Below, one piece after another: positions 1 to 6,496 of a DNA stretch of 7,485 bases; position 1 is the first letter of the stretch, and the number at the start of each line of letters is the position of its first letter. The stretch is from Nitrospiria bacterium (lineage in GTDB: Bacteria > Nitrospirota > Nitrospiria > Nitrospirales > UBA8639): the NCBI GenBank assembly GCA_030430725.1, contig JAUIKP010000150.1, positions 1 to 7,485 on the forward strand, read 5' to 3'. A program made the translations under genes and the position numbers. The notes beneath the pieces were generated by a model. The model worked only from the letters and a program-made list of their open reading frames with translations, did not search any database and was not told the origin of the DNA.

Positions 1-29
1 GTTTGGTTCATCCACAGCCTTTCCGTAGA

Positions 30-34
30 GGAGG
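30..34 (+). promoter_or_regulatory. Shine-Dalgarno site that sets the lemA start
   Basis: GGAGG (within AGAGGAGGAA at 27-36) lies 8 nt before the ATG at 43 but only 2 nt before the in-frame TTG at 37. The spacing favours ATG 43 as the start codon. Confidence 0.8.
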
Positions 35-42
35 AATTGAAG

Positions 43-639
43 ATGCAAAATTCTGTTAGAGTTTTCTTGCTCGGATTGCTCCTGTTGACTGTCCCCCTGA
101 GCGGATGTGGCTATAACGACCTCCAAGGGCTGGACGAAGAAACCAATGCCGCCTGGAGCGAGGTCTTGAACCAATACCAGCGTCGGGCCGATTTAATTCC
201 TAACCTTGTGGCGACGGTTAAAGGATATGCCTCTCACGAACAAGACACATTGGAGGGAGTGACCCAAGCCCGTTCCCAAGTCGCCGGCCTGACACTGACA
301 CCGGAAGCCTTAAAAGACCCGGGTATATTTCAGAAATTTCAGGAGGCCCAGCAAGGTCTCTCATCCGCCCTTTCCCGCCTGATGGTCGTCGTGGAAAAAT
401 ATCCTGATCTCAAAGCCAACGAAAATTTTCGTGATCTCCAAAGCCAATTGGAAGGCACGGAAAATCGTATCACGGTGGCCCGTAAGCGCTATATCGACAA
501 GGTCGCGGAGTTCAATAAGGGCGTTCGATTTTTTCCGACTAATCTGACCGCGAAGTACCTCCTAGGACTTGAGGTGAAACCAAGCTTTACCGTCGCTGAT
601 GAAAAGGCCGTTTCGACGCCTCCCGAAGTGAAGTTCTAA
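43..639 (+). CDS. lemA: LemA family lipoprotein
   Basis: A 198-residue LemA-family protein, probably anchored by lipid to the outer face of a membrane. Residues 1-21 form a signal peptide (hydrophobic stretch 7-19) ending in the lipobox LSGC, so Cys22 would be the lipidated residue. The mature part is largely helical and carries LemA hallmarks: AAWSEVLNQYQRRADLIPNLV (about 37-57), the downstream GYASHE and ARSQV segments, and the C-terminal YIDKVAEFNKGVRFFPTNL (about 150-168). The length is normal for the family. The ATG at 43 is preferred over TTG 37 because of Shine-Dalgarno spacing. The next gene starts 24 nt after the stop and encodes a TPM protein, a pairing often seen for LemA. The molecular function of LemA proteins is not settled; a structural or envelope-maintenance role is inference. 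Its promoter lies outside the window. Confidence 0.93.
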   Translation: MQNSVRVFLLGLLLLTVPLSGCGYNDLQGLDEETNAAWSEVLNQYQRRADLIPNLVATVKGYASHEQDTLEGVTQARSQVAGLTLTPEALKDPGIFQKFQEAQQGLSSALSRLMVVVEKYPDLKANENFRDLQSQLEGTENRITVARKRYIDKVAEFNKGVRFFPTNLTAKYLLGLEVKPSFTVADEKAVSTPPEVKF

Positions 640-663
640 CCTGACATCGGTACACCGAACGGC

Positions 664-1575
664 ATGAACATAATAAGGCTGAGACCAGGACAAAGCCTTT
701 ACCGGTTAGCCTGGCTGGGACTCCTGAGTATCTTCTTTCTGGCTGCGACCGGGTGGTGCCTGGATGTTCCTCACTTCACCGGTCGGGTGGTCGACCAGGC
801 TCATCTGCTTTCGCCTTCGGCCATTTCCGATTTGGACGCGGCCCTGGCCTCCCATGAATCCAAAACATCGAACCAGGTAGCCGTCCTCACCCTTGCCTCG
901 TTAGAGGGTCATCCCCTGGAAGAGTTTTCTCATCAGGTGGCCACGGCCTGGGCACTCGGCCAAAAGGGTACGGACAACGGCGTCCTGTTTCTGATTGCCG
1001 TGCAGGAAAAAAAGGTTCGCATCGAAGTAGGGTATGGGTTGGAAGGCACCTTGACCGATGCCAAAAGTTCCCGAATCATTCGACATGAGGTAGTTCCACG
1101 TTTTCGGGCTGGGGATTTCTCCGGAGGCATCATTGCCGGCACTCACGCCATCCTGGGAACCATTGAAGGGACGTACACCAGCCTTAGCTCTCCGGCAGAA
1201 AATAATGCTGAACCTGTTGGCCGTTGGGAGATTTTTGGCTTAGCGGTCGTCTTAGGAACCCTGGTGGGTTTGGTGTTCGGTTCCCGTCGACGTGTGAATG
1301 GGAGTATCATAGGCATGCTCCTTTCGTTTTTAGTTGCCTTTCCTGCGGCTCTTTGGCTGGGTATGCTCGCCAGTGTTGCAACCTCTCTTCTTGTTGGTTT
1401 GTTCAATAGCGTCGGGGGTCCATCGACTCGAAACCCATTGGGATATGGCTCAAATTTCGGGTGGCCTCGACAGTCCTGGCCAACGGGAGGATCGGGAGGA
1501 TTTGGCGGCGGAAGCGGTGGATTTGGTGGAGGCGGGGGCAGCTTTGGGGGCGGGGGTGCCTCGGGAAGCTGGTAA
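664..1575 (+). CDS. TPM-domain protein, YgcG type, with glycine-rich C-terminal tail
   Basis: A 303-residue exported membrane protein. Residues 1-32 look like a signal peptide or N-terminal anchor (hydrophobic 15-32). A TPM domain (TPM_phosphatase family, Pfam PF04536) follows at about 37-165, with the typical start VPHFTGRVVDQAHLLS, the core NQVAVLTLASLEG, KGTDNGVLFLIA and VRIEVGYGLEGTLTDA, and the ending FRAGDFSGGI. After a linker come two to three hydrophobic segments (about 189-206 and 214-247), then a low-complexity tail of Gly, Ser and Phe (274-303) ending in GSW, a usual ending in this family. The TPM domain would sit outside the cytoplasm. TPM domains are associated with photosystem II repair in plants and with unknown envelope functions in bacteria; phosphatase activity cannot be assumed. 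The ATG has no clear Shine-Dalgarno sequence, so translational coupling to lemA (24-nt gap) is possible. Confidence 0.9.
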   Translation: MNIIRLRPGQSLYRLAWLGLLSIFFLAATGWCLDVPHFTGRVVDQAHLLSPSAISDLDAALASHESKTSNQVAVLTLASLEGHPLEEFSHQVATAWALGQKGTDNGVLFLIAVQEKKVRIEVGYGLEGTLTDAKSSRIIRHEVVPRFRAGDFSGGIIAGTHAILGTIEGTYTSLSSPAENNAEPVGRWEIFGLAVVLGTLVGLVFGSRRRVNGSIIGMLLSFLVAFPAALWLGMLASVATSLLVGLFNSVGGPSTRNPLGYGSNFGWPRQSWPTGGSGGFGGGSGGFGGGGGSFGGGGASGSW

Positions 1576-1581
1576 TTCACG

Positions 1582-2226
1582 ATGACATTTTCAGACCAGG
1601 ATCAAGAACGCATCCAACACAGCATCACAGAAGCTGAACGCCGTACTCGTGGAGAAATCGTCCCGATGATCGTTGAACGCTCAGCACGATACCGGGAGAC
1701 GCAATATCGGGCCGGAGCAGGCTGTGCCTTATTCACGCTGAGTGCCCTCATAACCATCGAATGGGAATGGATGTCCTGGGGGTGGCATGCCACCAATGCC
1801 GGTTGGCTCCTACTGACGGTCATTGCCGCTTATGGACTCGGATTCTGGTTGGGAACATTCGACCCGGTGATTCGAGTCCTCACCTCACACGAACGAATGG
1901 CCTATAAAGCGAACCTCCGCGCCCATCAGGCATTTCTGGAACATGGTCTGCATCGCACAGAACTCGGAACCGGCGTGCTGATTCTTATATCGTTACTTGA
2001 ACACCGAATTGAAATTCTGACAGACCGCGCTATCCTGGATCGGGTTCCCCAGGAGACCTGGAAGAATATGCTGGCCTTGATTCAGGATGGCTTTCACAAA
2101 GGGAACCCCGTGGAGTCGTTATGCCAGGCCATTACGGTATGCGGGGAAGTCTTAGGCGAATATTTTCCGGCAGATCCCACCGGTCCCAATCCCAACGAAC
2201 TCCCGAACACCCTTATTACAGGTTAA
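1582..2226 (+). CDS. Second TPM-domain membrane protein with internal membrane hairpin
   Basis: A 214-residue protein with no signal peptide. The N-terminal part (about 7-38) has the TPM-like start ERIQHSITEAERRTRGEIVP. Two hydrophobic helices follow (about 44-60 and 73-91), joined by a Trp-rich loop (WEWMSWGWH, 61-69). The second half of the TPM-like fold continues at about 110-190 (HRTELGTGVLILISLLEHR, EILTDRAI, the QDGFHKGN region). The domain is thus split by a membrane hairpin, a layout found in the TPM proteins that sit behind LemA and YgcG genes. The start is 6 nt after the preceding stop, so the gene is almost certainly co-transcribed and coupled. The C-terminal tail (195-214) is Pro/Asn-rich. 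The stop codon overlaps that of the convergent panC by 3 bp. Function is unknown; a membrane complex with LemA and the YgcG-type protein is inference from gene order. Confidence 0.83.
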   Translation: MTFSDQDQERIQHSITEAERRTRGEIVPMIVERSARYRETQYRAGAGCALFTLSALITIEWEWMSWGWHATNAGWLLLTVIAAYGLGFWLGTFDPVIRVLTSHERMAYKANLRAHQAFLEHGLHRTELGTGVLILISLLEHRIEILTDRAILDRVPQETWKNMLALIQDGFHKGNPVESLCQAITVCGEVLGEYFPADPTGPNPNELPNTLITG

Positions 2227-2229
2227 CCT
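2220..2229. repeat. 10-bp palindrome holding both convergent stop codons
   Basis: AGGTTAACCT is a perfect palindrome. The + strand TAA at 2224-2226 (end of the second TPM gene) and the - strand TAA at 2225-2223 (end of panC) share its central TTAA. There is no intergenic space and no hairpin with a T-tract at this junction. Confidence 0.85.
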
Positions 2230-3083
2230 TGTGATCGGGGACAGCGGACAAGCAGATTATCAATCAACCGAATATTCCCCACCCTGACGGCTCCTAAGAC
2301 AACAACCGTTCCACGCACCTGAGTCAGTGGTTCCAGATTCCTGGGATCACAAATTGCCAGATACTCCACATGTACATCGGGATCGCGGTCTAAGATCTTC
2401 TCCATCCTGGCTTGTATGGTCCGAACATTCCGGACTCCGGTCCGTATGACATCGCTCCCCTGGCGTAACGCCTTCGATAAAAGCCCGGCTCGCACGCGTT
2501 CATTGGTTGATAGATATCGATTGCGGGAACTGACGGCTAGCCCATCGAATTCCCGCACCGTTGGACAGCGGATCAGTCGCAGATCCCAGTTCAGATCATG
2601 AATGAGCTGGTTCACCACCAGAAATTGTTGATAATCCTTTTGCCCGAAAAAGGCACGGTGGGGACGAACCAGGCAGAATAATTTCGTCACCACCGTCGTC
2701 ACGCCCTGAAAATGGGTCGGCCGGAATTCACCCTCCCAGCGTTGCGTGAGTCGATTCACCGTGACGGTGGTTTGAAAGTTTGAGGGATAAAATTCTTCCA
2801 GAGAAGGAGCAAAGAGGAGATCGACACCCGCCTCCCGGCACAAACGCCGGTCGGCGGGAAAACTCCGGGGATAGCGGCCTAAATCTTCAGCCTCCCCAAA
2901 CTGAAGGGGATTCACAAACACACTGACGACAACAGTCCGACAACGCTTTCGGGCCCGGTGTATTAACGAGAGATGGCCGTCATGCAAGGCGCCCATCGTG
3001 GGAACAAACCCGATTGGGCCATGCAACAACTCCTGTTGTCTTCTCCAGCGATGCAGATTTCGGACAGAATGGATGACACGCAT
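2223..3083 (-). CDS. panC: Pantothenate synthetase (pantoate--beta-alanine ligase)
   Basis: PanC joins (R)-pantoate and beta-alanine with ATP through a pantoyl-adenylate intermediate, the last step of pantothenate (vitamin B5, CoA precursor) synthesis in the cytoplasm. The 286 residues match the usual family length. Visible signatures: FVPTMGALHDGHLSLI (26-41) with the HxGH nucleotide-binding motif at His34 and His37; SVFVNPLQFG (54-63) with the pantoate-contacting Gln61; THFQGVTTVVTKLF (123-136); FFGQKDYQQ (145-153) with Lys149; and the KMSKS-like GLAVSSRNRYLS (181-192). All expected catalytic positions seem present. The ATG is 3 nt after the folK stop with little Shine-Dalgarno signal, suggesting translational coupling in a dapL-folK-panC operon. 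No panB or panD is in the window. Confidence 0.96.
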   Translation of the reverse strand: MRVIHSVRNLHRWRRQQELLHGPIGFVPTMGALHDGHLSLIHRARKRCRTVVVSVFVNPLQFGEAEDLGRYPRSFPADRRLCREAGVDLLFAPSLEEFYPSNFQTTVTVNRLTQRWEGEFRPTHFQGVTTVVTKLFCLVRPHRAFFGQKDYQQFLVVNQLIHDLNWDLRLIRCPTVREFDGLAVSSRNRYLSTNERVRAGLLSKALRQGSDVIRTGVRNVRTIQARMEKILDRDPDVHVEYLAICDPRNLEPLTQVRGTVVVLGAVRVGNIRLIDNLLVRCPRSQG

Positions 3084-3086
3084 GGA

Positions 3087-3653
3087 TCAGGCTGAAGGCC
3101 CGGAGCAGGCCTGTCGGGAGCCAAATTTCGCCCCGGGGAGGACATCCAACTTGTTAACCCGACTGGAATCGGACAGAGACTCTAGCAACTCTTTCACCGA
3201 ACGCTGAAACAACGGATGAGCCCAATCAGGATCTAATTCCACAAGGGGTTCCAGCACAAATCGTCGCTGGTGGAGGCGCGGATGGGGAACGGTGAGCCCT
3301 GGTTGCTCAATGACCTGTTGACCAAAAAATACAATGTCAAAATCCATCGTGCGTGGACCGCGACGGTTGTCTTCATCACGGCCCAACGCTCGTTCGGTTT
3401 CTTGAAGGATGTCCAGAAGTCGTTGGGCACTGAGTGTGGTTTCCAGCCTCACTACACCATTATAAAACCAGGTGGGTCCCAACATTCCCTGAGGATCGAC
3501 CGGTTCCGATTCGTAATACGAGGACACTCCGGTGACACGAGAAAGAGGGAGAAGATTCATCAGGGCCACAGCCCGGTCGCACAATTCCTGGCGATCTCCT
3601 GCGTTGGAGCCAAAGGCGATAAACACGATTTCTTGAGTCATATGTTTGGCCAC
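3087..3653 (-). CDS. folK: 2-amino-4-hydroxy-6-hydroxymethyldihydropteridine pyrophosphokinase (HPPK)
   Basis: FolK transfers pyrophosphate from ATP to 6-hydroxymethyl-7,8-dihydropterin, the step before dihydropteroate synthase in folate synthesis. Signatures, numbered from the GTG start: VFIAFGSNAGDR (10-21); SSYYESEPV (44-52) followed by WFYNGVVRLET (62-72); RRGPRTMDFDIVFFG (97-111), where Asp104 and Asp106 match the Mg2+-binding Asp pair of the DLDI motif; and VPHPRLHQRRFVLEPL (122-137). The start is uncertain. GTG 3653 has a one-mismatch Shine-Dalgarno sequence (GGCGG, 4 nt upstream), while ATG 3641 (giving MTQEIVF, 184 residues) lacks one but gives the more typical short N-terminus. About 25 residues after position 160 extend past the conserved core. 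It begins 20 nt after the dapL stop and ends 3 nt before panC. Confidence 0.95.
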   Translation of the reverse strand: MAKHMTQEIVFIAFGSNAGDRQELCDRAVALMNLLPLSRVTGVSSYYESEPVDPQGMLGPTWFYNGVVRLETTLSAQRLLDILQETERALGRDEDNRRGPRTMDFDIVFFGQQVIEQPGLTVPHPRLHQRRFVLEPLVELDPDWAHPLFQRSVKELLESLSDSSRVNKLDVLPGAKFGSRQACSGPSA

Positions 3654-3673
3654 AGATCCGCCGAAATAAATAG

Positions 3674-4849
3674 CTACCAGCCGATCTTTTTCATTCGTTC
3701 CACCGCTTCTGCCAATTTATCTTTTGTGGTCGTCACCGTCATTCGGATATAGCCTTCTCCGGGATCGCCAAATCCATTGCCCGGCGTGGTCACAATACCG
3801 GCTTTCTCAATAAGATGCGCCGTGAAAGACGCCGAGGTATACCCTTTCGGCACGCCGATCCAGACGTAAAACGCCGCCGCCGGCGAATCCAGTTCCAATC
3901 CCATGGTTTTCAGGCCGGGCACCAGGACATCCCGCCGTTCTTGATAAATCGATCGCAAGCCTTCCGTCACCGAATCTTCCAGTTGCAACGCGGTCATGCC
4001 TGCTTCCTGAATCGCTTGAAACACGCCGGAATCAATATTCGTTTTGACCTTCCCTAAACCCGCGATGACTTCCTTCCGTCCCACGGCGAACCCGATTCGC
4101 CAACCGGTCATATTGTACGTTTTGGACAGCGAGTGGAATTCCACCCCCACGTCTTTTGCACCCGCCGCTTCCATAAAACTCGCCGGCCGTTTGCCATCGT
4201 AATAAATTTCGGAATAGGCCGCGTCATGGCAGACAATAATCTGATGCTCTTGCGCAAAATCCGCCACTTGTTTAAAAAATTCCTTGCTTGCCACCACCGA
4301 GGTCGGATTATTCGGTGAGTTGAGAAACATCATTTTGGCTTTTTGGGCAATATCCTTCGGAATGGCAGACAGATCCGGCAAAAACCCATTCTCTCTCGTC
4401 AAAGGCATGGTATAGGCAATCCCCCCCGCAAAACTGGTGGCGACGGGGTATACCGGATATCCGGGACTTGGAACCAACACGGTATCGCCCGGGTCGATAA
4501 AGGCCAACGGAATATGACCGATGCCTTCTTTCGACCCGATCAGGGTGACCACTTCTGTTTTGGGATCCAGGGTGACACCAAACCGACGTTGATACCAATC
4601 GGCGACTGCGGTTCGAAATGACAACATGCCATCATACGACGGGTACTGATGGTGCTTGGGATTCGCCGCCGCGCATCGTAACGATTCAATGATCGGTTCG
4701 GGCGTCGGCAAATCAGGATCACCAATACCTAAATTAATGATATCCATTCCACGCTCGATAGCTTTGCGTTTCATGTCATCGATAGCGGCGAATAAGTAGG
4801 GGGGAAGCGTGCGGATTCTTTCTGCGTACTGAATAGGAAACCCTGCCAT
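3674..4849 (-). CDS. dapL: LL-diaminopimelate aminotransferase (fold-type I PLP enzyme)
   Basis: A 391-residue class I/II aminotransferase, best matched to DapL, which makes LL-diaminopimelate directly from tetrahydrodipicolinate with glutamate as amino donor. This bypasses DapC/D/E in lysine and peptidoglycan synthesis. Visible features: [13 protein letters not shown] (38-50), the [10 protein letters not shown] segment (66-75), GSKEGI (105-110), PSPGYPVYP (127-135), NSPNNPTS with Asn181 (177-184), [13 protein letters not shown] with Asp209 and Tyr212 as cofactor contacts, [15 protein letters not shown] with the PLP Schiff-base Lys243 (240-254), and YIRM with Arg369 for the substrate carboxylate. 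The length is close to other DapL proteins. AAGGAG lies 9 nt before the ATG. It appears to be the first gene of an operon with folK and panC. A related aminotransferase such as an alanine transaminase cannot be fully excluded by eye. Confidence 0.88.
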   Translation of the reverse strand: MAGFPIQYAERIRTLPPYLFAAIDDMKRKAIERGMDIINLGIGDPDLPTPEPIIESLRCAAANPKHHQYPSYDGMLSFRTAVADWYQRRFGVTLDPKTEVVTLIGSKEGIGHIPLAFIDPGDTVLVPSPGYPVYPVATSFAGGIAYTMPLTRENGFLPDLSAIPKDIAQKAKMMFLNSPNNPTSVVASKEFFKQVADFAQEHQIIVCHDAAYSEIYYDGKRPASFMEAAGAKDVGVEFHSLSKTYNMTGWRIGFAVGRKEVIAGLGKVKTNIDSGVFQAIQEAGMTALQLEDSVTEGLRSIYQERRDVLVPGLKTMGLELDSPAAAFYVWIGVPKGYTSASFTAHLIEKAGIVTTPGNGFGDPGEGYIRMTVTTTKDKLAEAVERMKKIGW

Positions 4850-4878
4850 GAATTCGTACTCCTTTTCAAAAACTGGTG

Positions 4879-4925
4879 AATATGAACCTGTTACGGTACC
4901 AAATATGCAACTGGTTACGGTACCA
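4879..4925. repeat. Two-copy tandem repeat in the dapL leader
   Basis: Unit 1 (4879-4901, 23 bp) and unit 2 (4902-4925, 24 bp) lie back to back. Both begin AATATG and end TTACGGTACCA; between these, AACCTG in unit 1 corresponds to CAACTGG in unit 2. Each holds the palindrome GGTACC. The pair lies 30-76 bp upstream of the dapL ATG, where an operator or promoter-proximal element would be expected, but no known motif is recognised. Confidence 0.7.
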
Positions 4926-4954
4926 TCCCGGAAAAAATCATGTCGAAACGGGAT
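4925..4954 (-). other. Weak inverted repeat between the amidotransferase gene and dapL
   Basis: The 6-bp arms ATCCCG (4925-4930) and CGGGAT (4949-4954) enclose an 18-nt spacer that, read on the - strand, contains a run of six T. It starts about 30 nt after the amidotransferase stop. The T-run is inside the loop rather than after the stem, so it is not a classic intrinsic terminator; it could still help separate the two transcription units. Confidence 0.3.
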
Positions 4955-4984
4955 AGGGGACCATGAATTGCGAGGCAGGTGTCA

Positions 4985-5665
4985 TCAGGCCCGAACCAAA
5001 TGTTCCATAAAGCGATCAGCCAATTGATGAAGCCTAGGCAGATGAGGTCTGGACTGAGCTTGGATTGCCTCAAGCGCCATTCCACCCCGTTCCACGTCCT
5101 GAGGACATTCGCGGCATAAAAGCTCCACGCCCACCTCCTCCAATTCCAGATGAAACAGGAGGCCATACGTTCGATCCGTCATCCGGAATGCCTGAACGGG
5201 AAAATCCACAGAAGTCACCAGATGCGTGCTCCCGTGAGGAAGGGTGATGCCTTCTCCATGCCATTGAAACACGAAAAAATCGGGAGGCATGACACGCAAG
5301 ATGGGATCGATTTTTCCCATGTGGGTCAGGGACACGGACCCCATACCAAGTTCAAACTTCGGTCCTGGCACCACCGAACCACCCAACGATTTGGCCAGCA
5401 GTTGGGCACCGAAGCAAATGCCCAAGACCGGAATGTCACGCGCAAGAGCCGTTTTCACAAATTGGAGTTCAGCCTCAATCCACGGTTCACGATCATTCAC
5501 GGACATCGGTCCGCCCATGATGAGCAGAAAATCACCTGGATCTGCAGGCAAACCCTCAACAGGAACGATCACATTTCGTACAACATAGCCACGAGTTTCT
5601 AGAGCGTGCCGAAAGACTCCAGGGCCTTCAAACAAGACATGCTGGAGGCAGTAGGCAATCTTCAT
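4985..5665 (-). CDS. Class I glutamine amidotransferase-like protein
   Basis: A 226-residue stand-alone GATase1 domain, similar in layout to the GMP-synthase-like amidotransferases often labelled YfeJ-type. It would hydrolyse glutamine and pass ammonia, or act on a gamma-glutamyl compound; the true substrate is not evident. Visible features: LLIMGGPMSVND (47-58) as the oxyanion-loop region; PVLGICFGAQLLAKSLGG (79-96) with nucleophile Cys84; FQWHGEGITLP (133-143), typical of this subgroup; and GLLFHLELE (168-176) with His172 and Glu174 completing the Cys-His-Glu triad. The synthetase domain of a full GMP synthase is absent. The start ATG lacks a good Shine-Dalgarno sequence. It is 138 nt downstream of the methyltransferase gene and 135 nt upstream of dapL, so its operon membership is unclear. 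Confidence 0.9.
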   Translation of the reverse strand: MKIAYCLQHVLFEGPGVFRHALETRGYVVRNVIVPVEGLPADPGDFLLIMGGPMSVNDREPWIEAELQFVKTALARDIPVLGICFGAQLLAKSLGGSVVPGPKFELGMGSVSLTHMGKIDPILRVMPPDFFVFQWHGEGITLPHGSTHLVTSVDFPVQAFRMTDRTYGLLFHLELEEVGVELLCRECPQDVERGGMALEAIQAQSRPHLPRLHQLADRFMEHLVRA

Positions 5666-5750
5666 GAGGCAAGTGTTGGGGTTGGGTCAGAACTCGGAGC
5701 CAATCCACGAGGGACAGGCCGCACCCTACATCACAATATGGCTTAAATTA

Positions 5751-5803
5751 GGAAATAGGTCAGGAGGTAGGGAGGGACGGGAGGAAGACATGGGTGGAGA
5801 GGT
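5751..5803 (-). terminator. Candidate Rho utilisation (rut) stretch after the methyltransferase gene
   Basis: Directly after the methyltransferase stop, the transcribed - strand has 28 C and only 3 G in 53 nt, the C-rich, G-poor and unstructured composition that Rho prefers. No stem followed by a T-run is seen in 5666-5803. On the + strand the same DNA holds G-runs at 5770-5772, 5774-5776, 5779-5781 and 5792-5794 that could form a quadruplex with one long loop. The terminator role is inference from composition. Confidence 0.4.
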
Positions 5804-6472
5804 TTACGAATGTCCATTCAACGCAAAACCATTTGTGAACAACGACTGCTGCCCATTCTTCTTATTCACACATTCCACTAAATGCCAGAATCGCAACGGA
5901 TTCACTTTCTTTTTATTGACCACCATGAGACACGTGCCTTCCAGGACCGTGTGCAATGCCAGATCGGTCCGGAAACCAATATGTTTGCAAAGGGGAGAAA
6001 TCCATTTTTCCACTGCCGCAATCACTTTATTCCCATTGCTGAAATGATTCAGCATAATAATCCGGCCACCGGGTTTACACACTCGAATCATTTCGTCCAC
6101 CACACTTCGATAATCAGGAACTGCCGTGACGACATAGGCCGCCATCACTATATCATAATGATTATCCGGAAGATCCATTTTCCCGGCATCCATTCTCTTA
6201 AGGGTCACATGATCTAAGCGGTGCTCCTGAACCCGACGTCGAGCATGTTCCAACATGCCATCCGAGAGGTCAATACCAAGGACTTCGCAACAGGAGGGAT
6301 AGAGAGGAAGCGCTTCGCCGGTTCCTACACCGACCTCAAGAACCCGATGTCCAGGCTCAATAGGAAGCCCTCGGACTGCCGATTCGCGGGATTGCTGAAA
6401 AACTTTACCAAAGGTATGGTCATAAACAGATGCGTACGCACTGTATACACGCTCTACTTTCTCAAGATTCAT
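5804..6472 (-). CDS. SAM-dependent methyltransferase, phosphatidylethanolamine N-methyltransferase-like
   Basis: A 222-residue class I (Rossmann-fold) methyltransferase. SAM-binding features: motif I VLEVGVGTGEALPLYP (44-59), the acidic end of strand 2 at Asp68 (LGIDLSDGML), KRMDAGKMDLP (92-102) with Asp95 for the adenine region, YDIVMAAYVVTAVPD (106-120), and CKPGGRIIMLNHF (132-144). The N-terminal VYSAYASVYDHTFG and the NHF...GFRTDL part resemble bacterial PmtA-type enzymes that methylate phosphatidylethanolamine towards phosphatidylcholine, but a UbiE-like or other small-molecule role is possible. ATG 6472 is chosen over the in-frame GTG 6505 because GGAG lies 5 nt upstream and homologous proteins begin near MNLEKVERVY. 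A Lys-rich patch (187-189, 204-205) near the C-terminus could aid membrane contact; that is inference. It is transcribed from the promoter at 6641-6669 through a long structured leader. Confidence 0.88.
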   Translation of the reverse strand: MNLEKVERVYSAYASVYDHTFGKVFQQSRESAVRGLPIEPGHRVLEVGVGTGEALPLYPSCCEVLGIDLSDGMLEHARRRVQEHRLDHVTLKRMDAGKMDLPDNHYDIVMAAYVVTAVPDYRSVVDEMIRVCKPGGRIIMLNHFSNGNKVIAAVEKWISPLCKHIGFRTDLALHTVLEGTCLMVVNKKKVNPLRFWHLVECVNKKNGQQSLFTNGFALNGHS

Positions 6473-6483
6473 TGTTTCTCCAT
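6469..6483 (-). CDS. Possible four-codon leader minicistron (MEKQ)
   Basis: ATG GAG AAA CAA TGA runs from 6483 to 6469. It is preceded by AAGGA (6495-6491) with 7-nt spacing, and its TGA overlaps the methyltransferase ATG (ATGA at 6472-6469). The frame stays open upstream well into the leader, so a longer leader peptide is possible. It may couple ribosome arrival to methyltransferase translation, or may be chance; no conservation can be judged here. Confidence 0.3.
   Translation of the reverse strand: MEKQ
6478..6481 (-). promoter_or_regulatory. Shine-Dalgarno site that sets the methyltransferase start
   Basis: GGAG lies 5 nt upstream of ATG 6472. The alternative GTG at 6505 has a purine run (GAAGGGG) only 1 nt away, too close to serve as a ribosome site. 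Confidence 0.7.
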
Positions 6484-6496
6484 GATGGTGTCCTTC

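Noticed and set aside
1491..1560. Repeated GGN-rich DNA that could be called a tandem repeat.
   Set aside because: It is the coding sequence of the glycine-rich tail; irregular units, explained by the protein.
1143..1580. A 145-codon proline-rich - strand frame.
   Set aside because: It is the complement of the glycine-rich tail and preceding part of the YgcG-type gene; Gly codons read backwards give Pro runs.
3270..3752. A 160-codon + strand frame across the folK/dapL junction.
   Set aside because: It is antisense to folK and the end of dapL, both with conserved motifs, and shows no ribosome site or recognisable protein features.
4850..4984. A standard sigma70 promoter for dapL.
   Set aside because: CATATT occurs in each repeat unit on the - strand but no matching -35 lies at 16-18 bp (the TTGCAT/CATATT pair is spaced 20), so no promoter is called.
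4915..5166. An 83-codon Trp-rich - strand frame overlapping the end of the amidotransferase gene.
   Set aside because: It lies mostly out of frame over a well-supported gene, has no ribosome site, and its composition (many Trp) is typical of a shadow frame.
5664..6047. A 127-codon + strand frame over the C-rich spacer and the methyltransferase 3' end.
   Set aside because: Antisense to a gene with clear SAM-binding motifs; low-complexity Gly/Arg/Glu segment comes from the G-rich spacer.
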